This document shows, in pieces, positions 50,833-62,600 of a DNA stretch of 64,000 bases (position 1 is its first letter; every line of letters starts with the position of its first letter). The position numbers and the translations under genes were made by a program. The notes below the pieces were generated by a model. That model was not told the DNA's origin, did no database searches, and saw nothing but the letters and a program-made list of their open reading frames with translations. Source of the stretch: Brugia malayi. Taxonomy: Eukaryota > Nematoda > Chromadorea > Rhabditida > Onchocercidae. Location: assembly GCF_000002995.4 (NCBI RefSeq), contig NW_025062476.1:4756001-4820000 (forward strand), read 5' to 3'.

Positions 50833-52815
50833 ATGAATGCTACTGTAAACAGAACAGAATTTGATGATTTACTGAATGATACGAATATCAATACATCAAT
50901 GCTATCACATTTGAGCCATAATTTGCATATATACGGTTATTTGATTATTGGCCCAATGCTAGTATTGGTTAACACCCCGATCTTCTTGCTTGTGATGTTA
51001 CGTAAAGCGCTCAGGTCAAATGTTTCATCTCATCAAGATTATTTCTAGTATTATTATTTCAAATTTTTGCTATAGATCAATGCATAAATGACATTTGAAC
51101 AAATTTAAGCATTTCAGGCTTCCCTACCTGATTCTCGCAACTGTATTTTTTAACAGTGGATTAACCGGAATGAGTGCAATATTAATGGGAGCAAAACGAT
51201 GGATTATTTCCGTTGTTCAAGAACAATTTATTGTTCATTATGACTGCGTGCTTAGTGTTCGTTTATTTTTTGGAAAATTTTCCAAAATTATTCGCCTTTC
51301 TTAACGTTATTTGTTATAGCAATAAATTTGTAACAGAATGTTGGAAGCTAAATAAGAAAAGAATCCGATTAAATCTGTTGTATTTTAATCAATAATAACA
51401 TTACTGCATTGTGTCAATAAGAGTAAGTAATTAGCAGCAAAGTGAATTTAACAGTTAGTGAAATTTCAGGTGGCGATCTTTTTTTTATCAATGTCTTTTC
51501 TAAATGGTTGGAGTTTACTAATGAATAGTGTGGAAAGATTTTGTGTCGTTGCATTCCCAATATATTACTATACTCACAGTAAACGAATAATCTTTGCATT
51601 AATTACCATACAATATGCAATTACTGCCATTGCAGTGATTTTTACCGTTGTCGCAAGTTTAATTGAACCGAAGCGATATATATCGCATTTTTGCATGTGA
51701 GTTACAATAATCAAACTTATCACTTCATGCTTTTTTCCTGTTTTATCAGTTAGTGTAGTTACATATTTAATGATTTTGCTTTGATCAAAGTATTTCATTA
51801 AAATTGATAAAACATAAACATTGCTAAATAAACATTCTTAGTCTTTAAAATCTGATGAAAATGATCGTTACAGGATGCACAGTGTTTACAGCTCTTATTT
51901 TTATGTCACTCTGACATTAATGAGTTCCATTGCTTCATTATTTAGTATTGTCATAATGGTTATTGTTGTTGTTCTATTAAAAAGGTATGAATTTAAAAAA
52001 TATATAATTTATCAATATGCATTGACAATTATGTAGTATCATATAATTGAATATAATAATTATAACAGCTCCCAATAGTTATATACCGACACACTCCTAT
52101 TTAGCTTTTATAGCTATATTTGGCTTCAATTGATTTTGCAGTTCAGTGCAGTTTGATTCAAACGAATTTTATGAACATTGCTGGGTGTTGCATTATGTCA
52201 GCAAAGTGAAATTTAAATAGAAATTAAATTTTAGTCACATTTGTGCTATTTTTTAGAAGGTTTGGAGCTCAGTTTCTTTCAAAGAATTCATGCAATCGCG
52301 ATTTGACACATTTTATCAAGAATCAAAAGCGATATACTCATACAGCACTGATTTCTTGTTGTTTTACATTTTGTATGTTTCTTGCATAATAATAAATGAT
52401 GCAACTGAAGTTATTATAATTTTAGTTAAAATTTTAAACAGGGAATTCGGTAGGAAGCAAATTATAATGTCAAAAGGATCATTGAAATATAGGATCGATC
52501 ACAAATGAATCCTTTTCGCAATAAGATTTGCTGTACCTTTATCACTTTTTATTTTCCAACTTGTATTTACATGTTCTTACAGTTCTTGTTGTGTTACCAT
52601 CAATGGTGAAATGCATTTATGCGTTGGATGCTTCTAAAAGGTCACCGATTATTGTGATGCTTTGCGTGTATTTACCACTCTTGAATTCCTTTAATATGGT
52701 ACTGTTATTCATATATCGGCAAAAAGATCTTCAAAATGCTGCAATTCATGGCATCAAATGGTTGTTTTGCAGACAAAAACAACATATCCAACCGGTCACT
52801 ACTGCTGGATTTTAG
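50833..52815 (+). CDS. Nematode serpentine receptor (rhodopsin-like GPCR), right copy
   Basis: Six exons (50833-51014, 51118-51256, 51470-51696, 51874-51984, 52257-52372, 52583-52815) join to 1008 nt, 335 residues, with no internal stop. The architecture is that of the left copy, and the transmembrane segments look identical. The extracellular N-terminus is 11 codons longer and carries extra NxT/NxS sites (LNDTNINTS). Other visible differences are Q for E in the first extracellular loop, MH for VP in the second, IYAL for VYVL in the third, G for K in the third intracellular loop, and a changed C-terminus (IQPVTTAGF). Intron 1 is essentially identical between copies while intron 4 is strongly diverged and longer here. 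Class is inferred from the ERF motif and nematode-type layout. Both copies use the same splice phases, so neither looks like a processed copy. Confidence 0.86.
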
Positions 52816-52890
52816 AATGAACAAATTAAACCGTTTCTTTTTTTTTTTTTTTTTTTTTTTAATTGGATGAATTAGTCTTATGGAAGTTTT
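52790..52890 (+). repeat. Direct repeat A flanking a 5.4-kb segment
   Basis: ACTACTGCTGGATTTTAGAA through TTGGATGAATTAGTCTTATG, interrupted by a T-homopolymer of about 24 nt. It covers the receptor stop codon. The same sequence without the T-run recurs at 58248-58312 (repeat B) and once in the left arm at about 45185-45250. Confidence 0.85.
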
Positions 52891-54609
52891 TTTCAAGAGT
52901 GGTTCATAACGGAAGAAATAATTTGTTTGCGTCGCACTTTATATCTGCGGTAAAAATGTCGCCATTTCTTTTTAACAGAGATAAAGACTGAGGGTATTCT
53001 TTCTATCTTTGGTTTTCGGTATCTCAAACTACGACAACTAAAACTTTATTACAAGACAATTTAATTATACCGATAATAAAAGCGTGCACAAATTATATTG
53101 GATATCATCACCAACCAATGTAACTCAAGGATTTCAAAAACGAATTTGATGGATAATAAAACCGTACGCTTTTATAGTGGAGTAGCACAGATTCATTATA
53201 AAATCACAAGAAATACCGCGTTCAGGACTCGAACATGCACACATGTGTGTGACTAAACAAAGGGAATTATTGTTTCTTTGTTTCCACTCGCGATATCAGC
53301 GATAAAAGACATCTCAAAAAAGATTTGGTGAAATTCGAAAAAGATTTTAATTGGGTTTTTTACTTCCTTTTATTATTCATTTCTTTTCAGCAAACTGTAA
53401 AAGCATTGATATAATGTAAAAAATATCAATTTATTGGGCGTTTTATTGAACGTCGAGAAATGACTTGTATGCTTCCTATGCTTTCTATCACTAATTACGA
53501 TATGGATATCATAGGACCATGGTTTCGAGCTGTGGTGGAGGTGGCGTATGTCTCTAGTAAGATCTGTTACGCCAAATAGTCTAAACAGAAGGGTTAAATA
53601 GAATGTGTCCATGGTCAAAATGATTTCATTTCATTAGCCTTTCAGCAGCCATCCCAAGTGCCGTGAATTTGAAGAACTTTTTGGTCAGAAGAGGATTTAG
53701 ATTAGTTAAGTTCACCTGAGTTACTTTAAGTTTGTAGAACTTGAACTGAACCTTTTGCTTCGTATCTGCGAGCGAAATCGACCCAGATATGATTTTTTTT
53801 ATAAATGTGAATCGATATAATATACAGTCGAATAATTGAAACAGCGAAGGAATAACTGCTACTGTTGAAGAAAAAGAAGACTGCCACCGATTCTTCGTTT
53901 TATTAACCGATTAGAGATTTTTAAGGATGTAGGAAATGGGCTGGCTGTACTATTTGAGGTTTACATAAAGGATTCATTGTTTCAAAAAAGTGGAATATAA
54001 CAAAAGAATAACGAATTAGTTTATAGTAATGAATCATTAGCATTATTCTAAACAGTGTGTAATAAAAATTTTTTCGGTTTTCTGACACCAAGGGATAGTT
54101 CTAGCTCTAAACTCGGACAGATTGAGTTCATTTAGTACTGTAAGGCCATCTATCGCATAGAATAATTAAATCTATGGCTTGGAGAATCCACTTTCATTAT
54201 CCAATTTTGCTAATTTCTGGCAGATGAACTGAGGAGTGGCAAGCGGAAGGTGCAGCAAGTTGAGTGCACTTTGCGCTTCTAAAAAAGTAAAAGAGCCGTC
54301 TATCAGATGATCTTTTTAACAATTAAGTATATATACCCGTAAAATACACTTTTAATTGGACCAGTTTGAGATTTGGTATAAATCAAAAATGAATCCAAAT
54401 TTATATCTTAGTTCTTTGGATTGAGTGAATACATAGTTGTAGAATACACAACATTTGATAATGCATCTTTAAATATATGGATGTTTATTTGTGGTATTGT
54501 TATTCCCAAATTAATGCATTTCGTTGTTGTTCTTCCTCACTTAAAACTTGACCCCAAAATACAAATATCAGATAAATAGTTTGAGTTTATCATCGAGGGA
54601 GTTAAGAAG

Positions 54610-55130
54610 TCTGTTGGATTGTCGCGGATTTTAACATCGCGAAACACTAAATAAATGTTAAAAATGCTTAATATAGCAATCCACTGATGTCTTTTACAAT
54701 TCATCGTAATGGTTTATTTGACTTTTGATATTATATCAATTCATATACTATGAGCATCTATCATGTAATGTCTATTACAACTCATAGTAGCCATTTATCA
54801 TAATGTCTGGACAAACCATTGTACTCTCTTTCGTAATATCCATTCAATTCATTGTGATATCCATTTTTAAACTTATTGTTAAAGTTACTTACTATCATTT
54901 TTTGTACAAAAATGTCTTATTATAAACCACTCCCACATTTTAACACATATAATGTAAGATAATTGCTACATAAAGATCACCATTGTTAAAAGATTTAGTA
55001 TATGTGTAATTTATTGCCAAGGACTGACGATTCCACTTTCAATTGTTTTCTATCAACGTTTTGTCCTATTACTTTGCTAATAAAGAATTTGGATTATATT
55101 TCTGTTACCTCACGCATTTACATTTACATC
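54610..55130 (+). repeat. LTR-like segment of a Pao-type element
   Basis: Begins with GTCGCGGATTTTAACATCGC, sharing its core with the blocks at 59480 and 63180. Further on it has an AATAAAG signal near 55080 and TGTTACCTCACGC, compatible with R/U5-like sequence. A minus-strand Pao RT scrap lies nearby. Boundaries are estimates; it could be a solo LTR. Confidence 0.5.
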
Positions 55131-55334
55131 CAAGACAATCTCCCTGCAATCAAACACCTCTCCCAATATTATTAATTAAACAATCAAAACCTTCCACGAC
55201 ATGGATCATATTGTGAAGCAACGAACTGTACAATCGTTCTTCTAGTTAATTTCTCTTCAACTTAAGGTTGAATGTTACACGTATGATATCTGTGTCTGAA
55301 TCCGAAATTAAGAAAATTTTCATTGTTCGTTTTG

Positions 55335-55470
55335 CTTTGATCATATTTAAGTATTCTCTCGTTAAATTCTGTATCGTTAGAAAGGAATTCCTCTATTATG
55401 TTTATTGAGATTTTTCCAAAAATACTTTTCATTGCCTATATAAAGCTTTTCCTGTTCCATTAAGCAGTCT
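55335..55470 (-). pseudogene. Small Pao reverse-transcriptase fragment
   Basis: Minus-strand translation gives ISINIIEEFLSNDTEFN, parallel to TSMNIREFLSNDNDFNK in the element at 42970. This is the conserved block following the Pao RT core. Only about 45 codons are recognisable, so it is an old fragment separate from the two arm copies. Confidence 0.6.
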
Positions 55471-56608
55471 TCCTTATTTTTCGTGTCGTTGTGTTGTCAT
55501 AATTTTTTAATAATCTTAGCGCATAATGTTATAATTTCCATTCCCATAGTTTTGTACGCTGAATTGCGTACGGGTAATAAATCTGAGTTTCTTTATCCCA
55601 AACTAAGCTAGCTTAAATTTTGCTTAATTTTAACCGGTGTAATTTCTTGGTGATAAAAGAGATACCTTCATTAAACAGTATCAATTCCTTTTCTTGTCGT
55701 TGAGGTTGTAAGGGATTGAAGACTACTATCCCTCTATCCTATATACACGTAAAGTTTCCTTCTTTTCTTCCTTTATTTGAATTAGAAGAGTTGAATTTTA
55801 AATATACATAGAACATGTAACAAGTTCAATTTCCCTAGTCTCTTGAATCCAGTCTAAATGTGTCATACTGTTTGAAGGTTTTTAGGTCTTTTCGTTAAAT
55901 AAATTGTACATTCAAGAACTTTTCAACTGGAATTTTTTTACACAAATTTTACACAAATCAAAGGACTTTCATATTGAGCTTTTCAAATAAACGATTCATT
56001 AACTTAGAAATCATGTACTATTTAGAATTAACTCCAACACTGGAACTTTAGTGGTCATTTATTGATTTGCCGTTACTTTTTATATTTAAAACTTTTCAGT
56101 TTTATAGTTCTATATCATGCGAGTCGTTATGTCTTACTACTATTGCAACACTTTATCATAATTATGATAATATCTAGTAAGTACAAATAAATGCTGTATA
56201 TGAATTAATACTTGTAAAGAGCTTTAATGAAAGAGTAGCGGAGAAGTATGTAAAGTGAAAACTCACAGCAAAAATACTTGTAATGGAAAAGTCAAATTTT
56301 AATCCAAACAACTACAAATTCTGTTATAAAGCTGTTATATTTTTCTTATATGTTTATTATATAAGAAAAATTTCAATATATTTGGATTTAAATGTTCAAT
56401 ATATTTGGTTGAATGGATTAAAAACCCTAAAATATCCCAAGTGCTTATAGATAATCGAAATAAAAGCTTACGTAATTTTAGAGATAATTTCGAATATTCT
56501 TCTTGTCTGCAGTGGCTCGAAAGAGCCAACGAAATCTATTTAGACGTACACGAAATCTATTTAGACGTTACATTTAGTGAAATTATTTGATATTATTAGG
56601 AATTGAAA

Positions 56609-59600
56609 TTACTCCTTGCTCACTCCAAAATGAAGAATTTTGCGTATGGTAGCTGGCCCTAGCCAGTGTCCTTTCACGCCTAGTTTCCAATAAATGAACG
56701 GTAATATGTACCTTGTAAGCAGAAATGAAATATAACGGGGTTTTGCTTGATTTATAGGCAAAGTTTCATGCGGTCCTTCTAAAGTAAATTCCGCAAGTAC
56801 CACATGCCGAAAGCTGACAATCAATGGACACGATGAATAGCAATTATACTGAAAATGTCACACAAATAGCATAATAGAATTTAAATATTAAATAAAATTG
56901 AGTACTGAACAATACAGTGCGTTTCATCCTTTTCCACTCATGTTTACTAATCTTCTGGAGGATCATATTAACAACTGCCACATTTTTTCGCTATATGTGC
57001 CCATAAAATGTTATAAGTTATTGGTATAAAATGTGAAAATAGTAAAATTATAAATAAATTGGTAGTAAGAAAAAGCGAATTACCGTTTCCAATAATGGTT
57101 TCTTTTCCAAAAATCTTGGAATATTTTTACTTAAAGTTCTCATTTGACTATCTGAAAATCACTCGTTTAAAGTTTGGTCGACTATTATTCAACAAAATAT
57201 CAAATTATATTCAATATTTAAATTGAACCGAGAAGGAAACTAAAATTTGAGATTCATATGAGCATCAATGAACCACACGTTATTCAATGTAATGATAGAA
57301 GCTTAACATAATGCAGCAGCAGTCTTCTTATTTGGTGATCCAAGACAATCTCCAATGCCAAAAATATTCGCAAATTTTGTGTGTTGTAATGATTTTTGAT
57401 TGATGTCCAAGAAACTATTAGCATTGGTTATTTCAGGTGAATTCCGTAAAACTTCTGGTGCTGAACAAGGCGGTGCTACATGTATGAAATCGAACTGTAA
57501 ATTATTGCATTAAGGATTTTAGCAAAGTAAAATATTATTTCAAATATAAAAAGAAAGATTTTTTTTTTTATTGTAATTAAACATAACTGATTTAGTTAAA
57601 GATGAAATTTTGATAATCAAAAAGATAAAGTTAGGGTTGTCAAAAGAATTTTATATTAAACTATATAGTATAGAAATATAGAGTATAGATTAAAGATTTG
57701 TCATACTTGAACATTCCTTAGACAAATGTAAATGTGTTTTAAATTTATATGTTAAGTCAGAAATCATTCATCCAACATTTTCTAATTATAGATATGTAGA
57801 TTATACCAATTAGTTAACAAAGAATATGCGCATTGCTTGATATGTTGAAAACTGCTCTTTATTCTACTGTTATGATCTTTCAGTTTGACAACCATTTTGA
57901 TTGTTAAACGGTTGTTAGTTCTTTGTCCTCGTTATAAACCAAATCGACTACCAATATCAAAATATTCCAGCGATCTTCTAACCTAGCAACCAATCCCACT
58001 CACTATTCAAAGCTAAAGATCAGCCAACAGTAAGACCTCCTTACTCACTGTAATCGTGCACTTTGTTGTAAGCCAATGTTCGCATATAAACGTAAAAAGA
58101 GAAGGTACGATAACTTAGCTAGCATATGATGAATTGTTCGATATAATTAAATATTCACTCTATCCATTTTCTACTCGCAAATTCAAAATGTTCCAGAGGT
58201 CTTCTAATCTAATTTTTTCTATTACTCTATAAGCGTGAGCGTGACTACTGCTGAATTTTTAGAATAAACAAGTTGAACTGTTTTCCCTGTTGGATGAATT
58301 AGTCTTATGAGATTTTTTTCAATATGTCAAAGTATTAAGGAAAAAACATATCTGTTTGCATTGTATTTTATATCTCTAATTCAAGTAAAATTTCATGAAA
58401 TTCATCACAAAAGAGATGAGGGAAGGAAATATTCAAAAATGGTCAACGATCCACAGGTATCTTAAACTTAATAGCTGCAGCAAGAGAAGCTGTCATTACT
58501 TTAAACATTCCTTTTGTTAGTTTTTTCATTTTAATATAAGTCACGAAGAAATTGAAGTGTCAATTTAGAGGGAAAAATGATCCCCACTAATCACGCAACA
58601 GCAAAATTTTCACAATTATCACTCCTAACATTTAGTGGTGATTTCAATGCAACAGTTCATAGTCAAAACATCTCAGATATTCAGAAACTAAATTATCTGA
58701 TGCCATGTTTCAAAAATGGTGCATTGCTATCAATGAGCGATTATGACATTGCACCAGAAAATTACATCATAAGAGACTTACCAACAGAGAACTATGGTAA
58801 ATTCTTCATTATGAAGAAGTCACTTTATAGTGAACTGCATTGAAGCCATCGAGAGATGGAATCCACTGATGAAACCTTGGAACATACCAGTATTGGAATT
58901 GAAATTGAAAACAAGGTTTGGATATTGGACAAAGTCCATCAATTAAAGTCGGAATCAACAGGATGGTCGATTCATAAAATCCGGCAATTCTTGAAAGAAT
59001 TAATACTCAGAAACGAAGAAGTTATAATAACCAGGGAGAAGTAATCAAGTAAAATTAATGCTAAAGCTAAAACTTCAGCCTTAGCTGCCATCAAGACATC
59101 CAAATCAAATAATTCAATCAAATCAATTAAATCAACGAAAGTCCCAGAGTTAAAGTGTGCATATTTTGTAACAAGAATCACTGGAATAATGAATGCTCTG
59201 ATTATCCTACATTCAAGCTTTATTGTTTGTTTCAAACGCCTTCGAATAGGATATAAAGCGAGCGAATGCGAAAAGGAAAAACCTTTTTGTTTTCATTTTA
59301 AAGGTCTCCATAACACAGTATTGTGTTCGCTGAAATAACAAAAATCCCCAAAATCAGCAAATTCTAGTAAAAAATTTTGGATTCAGCTACATCATCGAAG
59401 ATGAGTAAATCAATTTTACTTTCATCCAAAGAAATAGATATAGTCAATCCATACCACTCAAAAATCCAATAACGAATTTTCTGTGTCACGGATCTCAATA
59501 TCACGAAACTTCAAATATCACTGAAGAGATGTCCGATGAACCAACCCTTCGCAAACAATGCTTATACGCTGAACTCTTTGTTCTAGTCGTGTTCAGCCTT

Positions 59601-62600
59601 TATACATTGTTTTCGATAAGGTTTACACACCTCTTTTGTTCCCATTGTTATGTTTTCACTGGTGATCCCTTATATTGCTTTCAATAATGTTTGGAGCTTA
59701 AATTCATTGTCTCTAATCTGGTGTTTCTACCATAAATCCTTCACATATTATTTCCTACTTGATATTTAATCTTCAAATTACTTCCCTCTTTCTTTGCTTA
59801 CATTATGACTGTGACTATCTTGAAACCCAACAGAATTGATTCATAATCACCATTCCTACTTTAACAATATACATGTAACGGTAAAACAGTTGACAATAAC
59901 CAAAAAGGATCTCTCGACCTGTTTTTCAATTCTTGCAAATTTTTTATAATATTGCTCCTGTTAATAAAGGGAATATATTTCTGTGCTACATCCAACTGTC
60001 TACATCCAATAAATCTCCCCGGGATCAGCAAGTCTCTCCCAAAATCATAGAATTTTGCAACCACAAAAGGCTTTGGCATTATTTGACATTGGATCACATT
60101 CATTCTTTATATTGGGAGAATTGGCAAATCGATTGAGATTAGACAGAACTAAGGGAGAAAATTTGAGGCTTTTCTCATTTGGTAACAAATCTCCAAAGTC
60201 ATGTCGGACTACAAAATAGAAATCGGAGTAAAAATCTGGAATCTAAAATTATACCTATTAATGCTTGCGTGTTACATTATACATTATATAATAGAAAAAC
60301 TTTAAGTAGTTAAGTCGAGCCATCACTATTTGACACGTGTGAAATCTCAAGAACAGCCAGAAGAGAAAGGAGGATACTAGGAAAGGCCCAATAACTTATT
60401 GGATTGACTATTTTGATTTCATATCGCCAAACCAGATCTACAATTTGGTGCCACGATTCCATGCAATCTTCACAAGGGTTTGTTCTATAATAACGAATAC
60501 AACTAATTATGACAACCAAATCAAATTTGATATCGCATCTGTTAACACGAAATCGATAAATGTAAATAATGTCACTACGATTTAAAAAATAGATGAATTC
60601 TAGAAACTATAACTCATGATGACGATCTGATATTCATGATGACGAAGAGGTGCTAAAGCATTTCAAAGGGAATGTTATTAAACAAAATGATAATTATGTT
60701 CCTTATTTTGGAAGATTGAAAACATTAATTCAAACTACTACTTAGTCGATATAATGGATTTTACATGTTTTACCACAAGAAAGTGCATCAAGAACAAGTA
60801 CAATCCAATACCATTGGAAAAGTAACTCCAGAAATGAATCAGATTGGCGTTATGTATCATTTGCCGTAACACGAAGACACGAAGAATATTTGCCGCATCA
60901 TGAAGTATCAACGAAACATATCGACAATAAAATTAAAAATCGTTAACATCTGCTCAAGAGTATCAAAACTTTGAAAGATATCACTGATTTAACAAACGTA
61001 TTGCTTCGATTAAGAATGGTGGAAGAAAATGCATTTTTGCAGCAGTTATTTCCATCCGAGCGAAACTGCATAACCAAGGACAAATCACGAAAGATAGTGT
61101 AATATAATAATATATCGGGGTGGTATCATTATCTGTTTTACTACTATTAACCATTTTTAACTCACTTAAAAACTTATGAAAGCGGATTCGAAAAAATCCG
61201 AAAAAAATGGAGATCTAAAAAAAAACTTTACGTTGACAGTGTTATATTACCAACTAAAGGAACCCAAGAAGCACGCAAAAATTATGAAGTGAAATCTTCA
61301 AAGAAGCCTCAAGCAACATAAGCGAAATGACAATGAACTCAACAAAATTATTCCCAAGCACATCGAGCAGAAATAAGCCGATTTAAAAAATTTCTGGTTA
61401 ATTGGAATCCCAAAGAACATGTCATCGAGTCACCTTAAAGCTTTAGAATGGAGGGATCTAATAAGAAAAACAATTTTACAGTTCGACCCGGTACCAAATG
61501 AGATTCCTCGTCTCGACTATGATTCAAACTTCAAAGGTCAACCAGTAAATGAGGAAGATAAAGAAACGTAGAAATCTCTGATAAATTCATAGTCAAAAGA
61601 CGTAAAAGAACTGCCATATACTTCGGAACAAACGCAACTTCATGTCTTCACAGATGCATCAAGTGTAGCAATCCTGAAGTTCTACACGCATAGCCATGGC
61701 ATTCAAAGAATTAAAAGCCCTTGATAACCGCTAAATCCTGAATTGCATCAATTAAATGTACCATTATATCCCGATTAGATATAACCAGAGTTATCAGCAA
61801 TATTTATTGAAGTACGAGTAGCCCAGTTTGTAGTAACTGGAGATGGTTAACTCTAAATGTGCACTATACTGGATCCAGAACTGTTCCGACTGCTATCAAA
61901 ATTTGTGCAAAATCGAGCAGAAGAAATAAGAAAAGCAAAGTTCTTGTTTCGTTGCATCTCAAATAAAAGTAATCCAAAGACTCTCTCCAACAAAACTTAG
62001 GAACTATCTGGCCAAAACAGGAATATAACTTCGATGGAAACTATGAAAATGAAGAACATAAAATTCTTATCTCAAAAGTCACAAAGGAAATAAAAGAAAG
62101 TTTTAAAGAACATTGAATAGGGTGTTTTAAGGTTATAAATGCGAGTCGTTTTAGTAAGTGATCAAGATTAGTAAGGACCGCATGGATTCTTGAGTTCATA
62201 AAATTAAAAAAAAAAAAAAAAAAAAAAACGAAATTAAGAGAATACTGAACGAATGTATGCATTGTAAAAGAAAGCAAAACTATTTAATCTCCCAGTTATG
62301 TCTAAGTTCCATAAGCTCAAGTCATGCTCTCCCATACATTCGCACACGGATTGAATTATATGGGTATCCTTTCTGTCAAACTGGAACCGGCATAGCTAAA
62401 AGATGGATAGCACTCTTCATATGTTTCACAAGAGTAGTACATCTATAACTGTTAGAAAATTTATCTACCGAAGTTTTTTGCACATATTGAAAAGATCCAT
62501 TGCCCGGCATTTATCCTAAATTAGTTCCAAGGTACTAATTAGTTTTCCAAATCATAATGGAATGGATAAATAAAATATGGGGGGAGTGGAGGAGTTTGTG

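Larger units (their letters stand above)
52891..56608. other. Right-arm segment absent from the left arm, mostly unassigned
   Basis: 3.7 kb downstream of the sulfide:quinone oxidoreductase stop codon on its strand, and not found in the left arm of the inverted duplication. It contains LTR-like sequence (about 54610-55130), a Pao RT scrap (about 55335-55470) and a 19-bp tandem doublet at about 56527-56571 (ACGAAATCTATTTAGACGT twice). The remainder, about 52900-54600 and 55500-56400, gives no family match by eye. Confidence 0.55.
41990..62460. repeat. Large imperfect inverted duplication (receptor plus Pao element)
   Basis: Left arm about 41990-47700; right arm about 50330-52815 plus 58248-62460. 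The receptor genes, their introns and 3' flanks, and the inner part of the Pao elements match in inverse orientation. Near-identical tracts (for example 44130-45230 with 58250-60155, and exon 2 to intron 3 of the receptors) alternate with diverged tracts. The right arm holds 5.4 kb absent from the left (52891-58247), and the left arm lacks about 0.8 kb of gag (right 58570-59366). Confidence 0.88.

Noticed and set aside
45232..52815. The receptor pair as pseudogenes, because of apparent frame breaks in TM6.
   Set aside because: A GT-AG intron (52373-52582 and its mirror 45465-45674) removes the break. Both copies then give full-length proteins with total lengths divisible by three.
52838..52862. 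T- or A-homopolymers of about 20-28 nt (also near 5419, 16423, 23220, 47979 and 62207) considered as tails of retrocopies.
   Set aside because: No intronless gene copy or target duplication adjoins them. They occur in many contexts and fit slippage in AT-rich DNA.
53373..53618. Minus-strand 81-codon frame in the right-arm-specific segment.
   Set aside because: No family resemblance, no splice context and no supporting neighbour; treated as chance.
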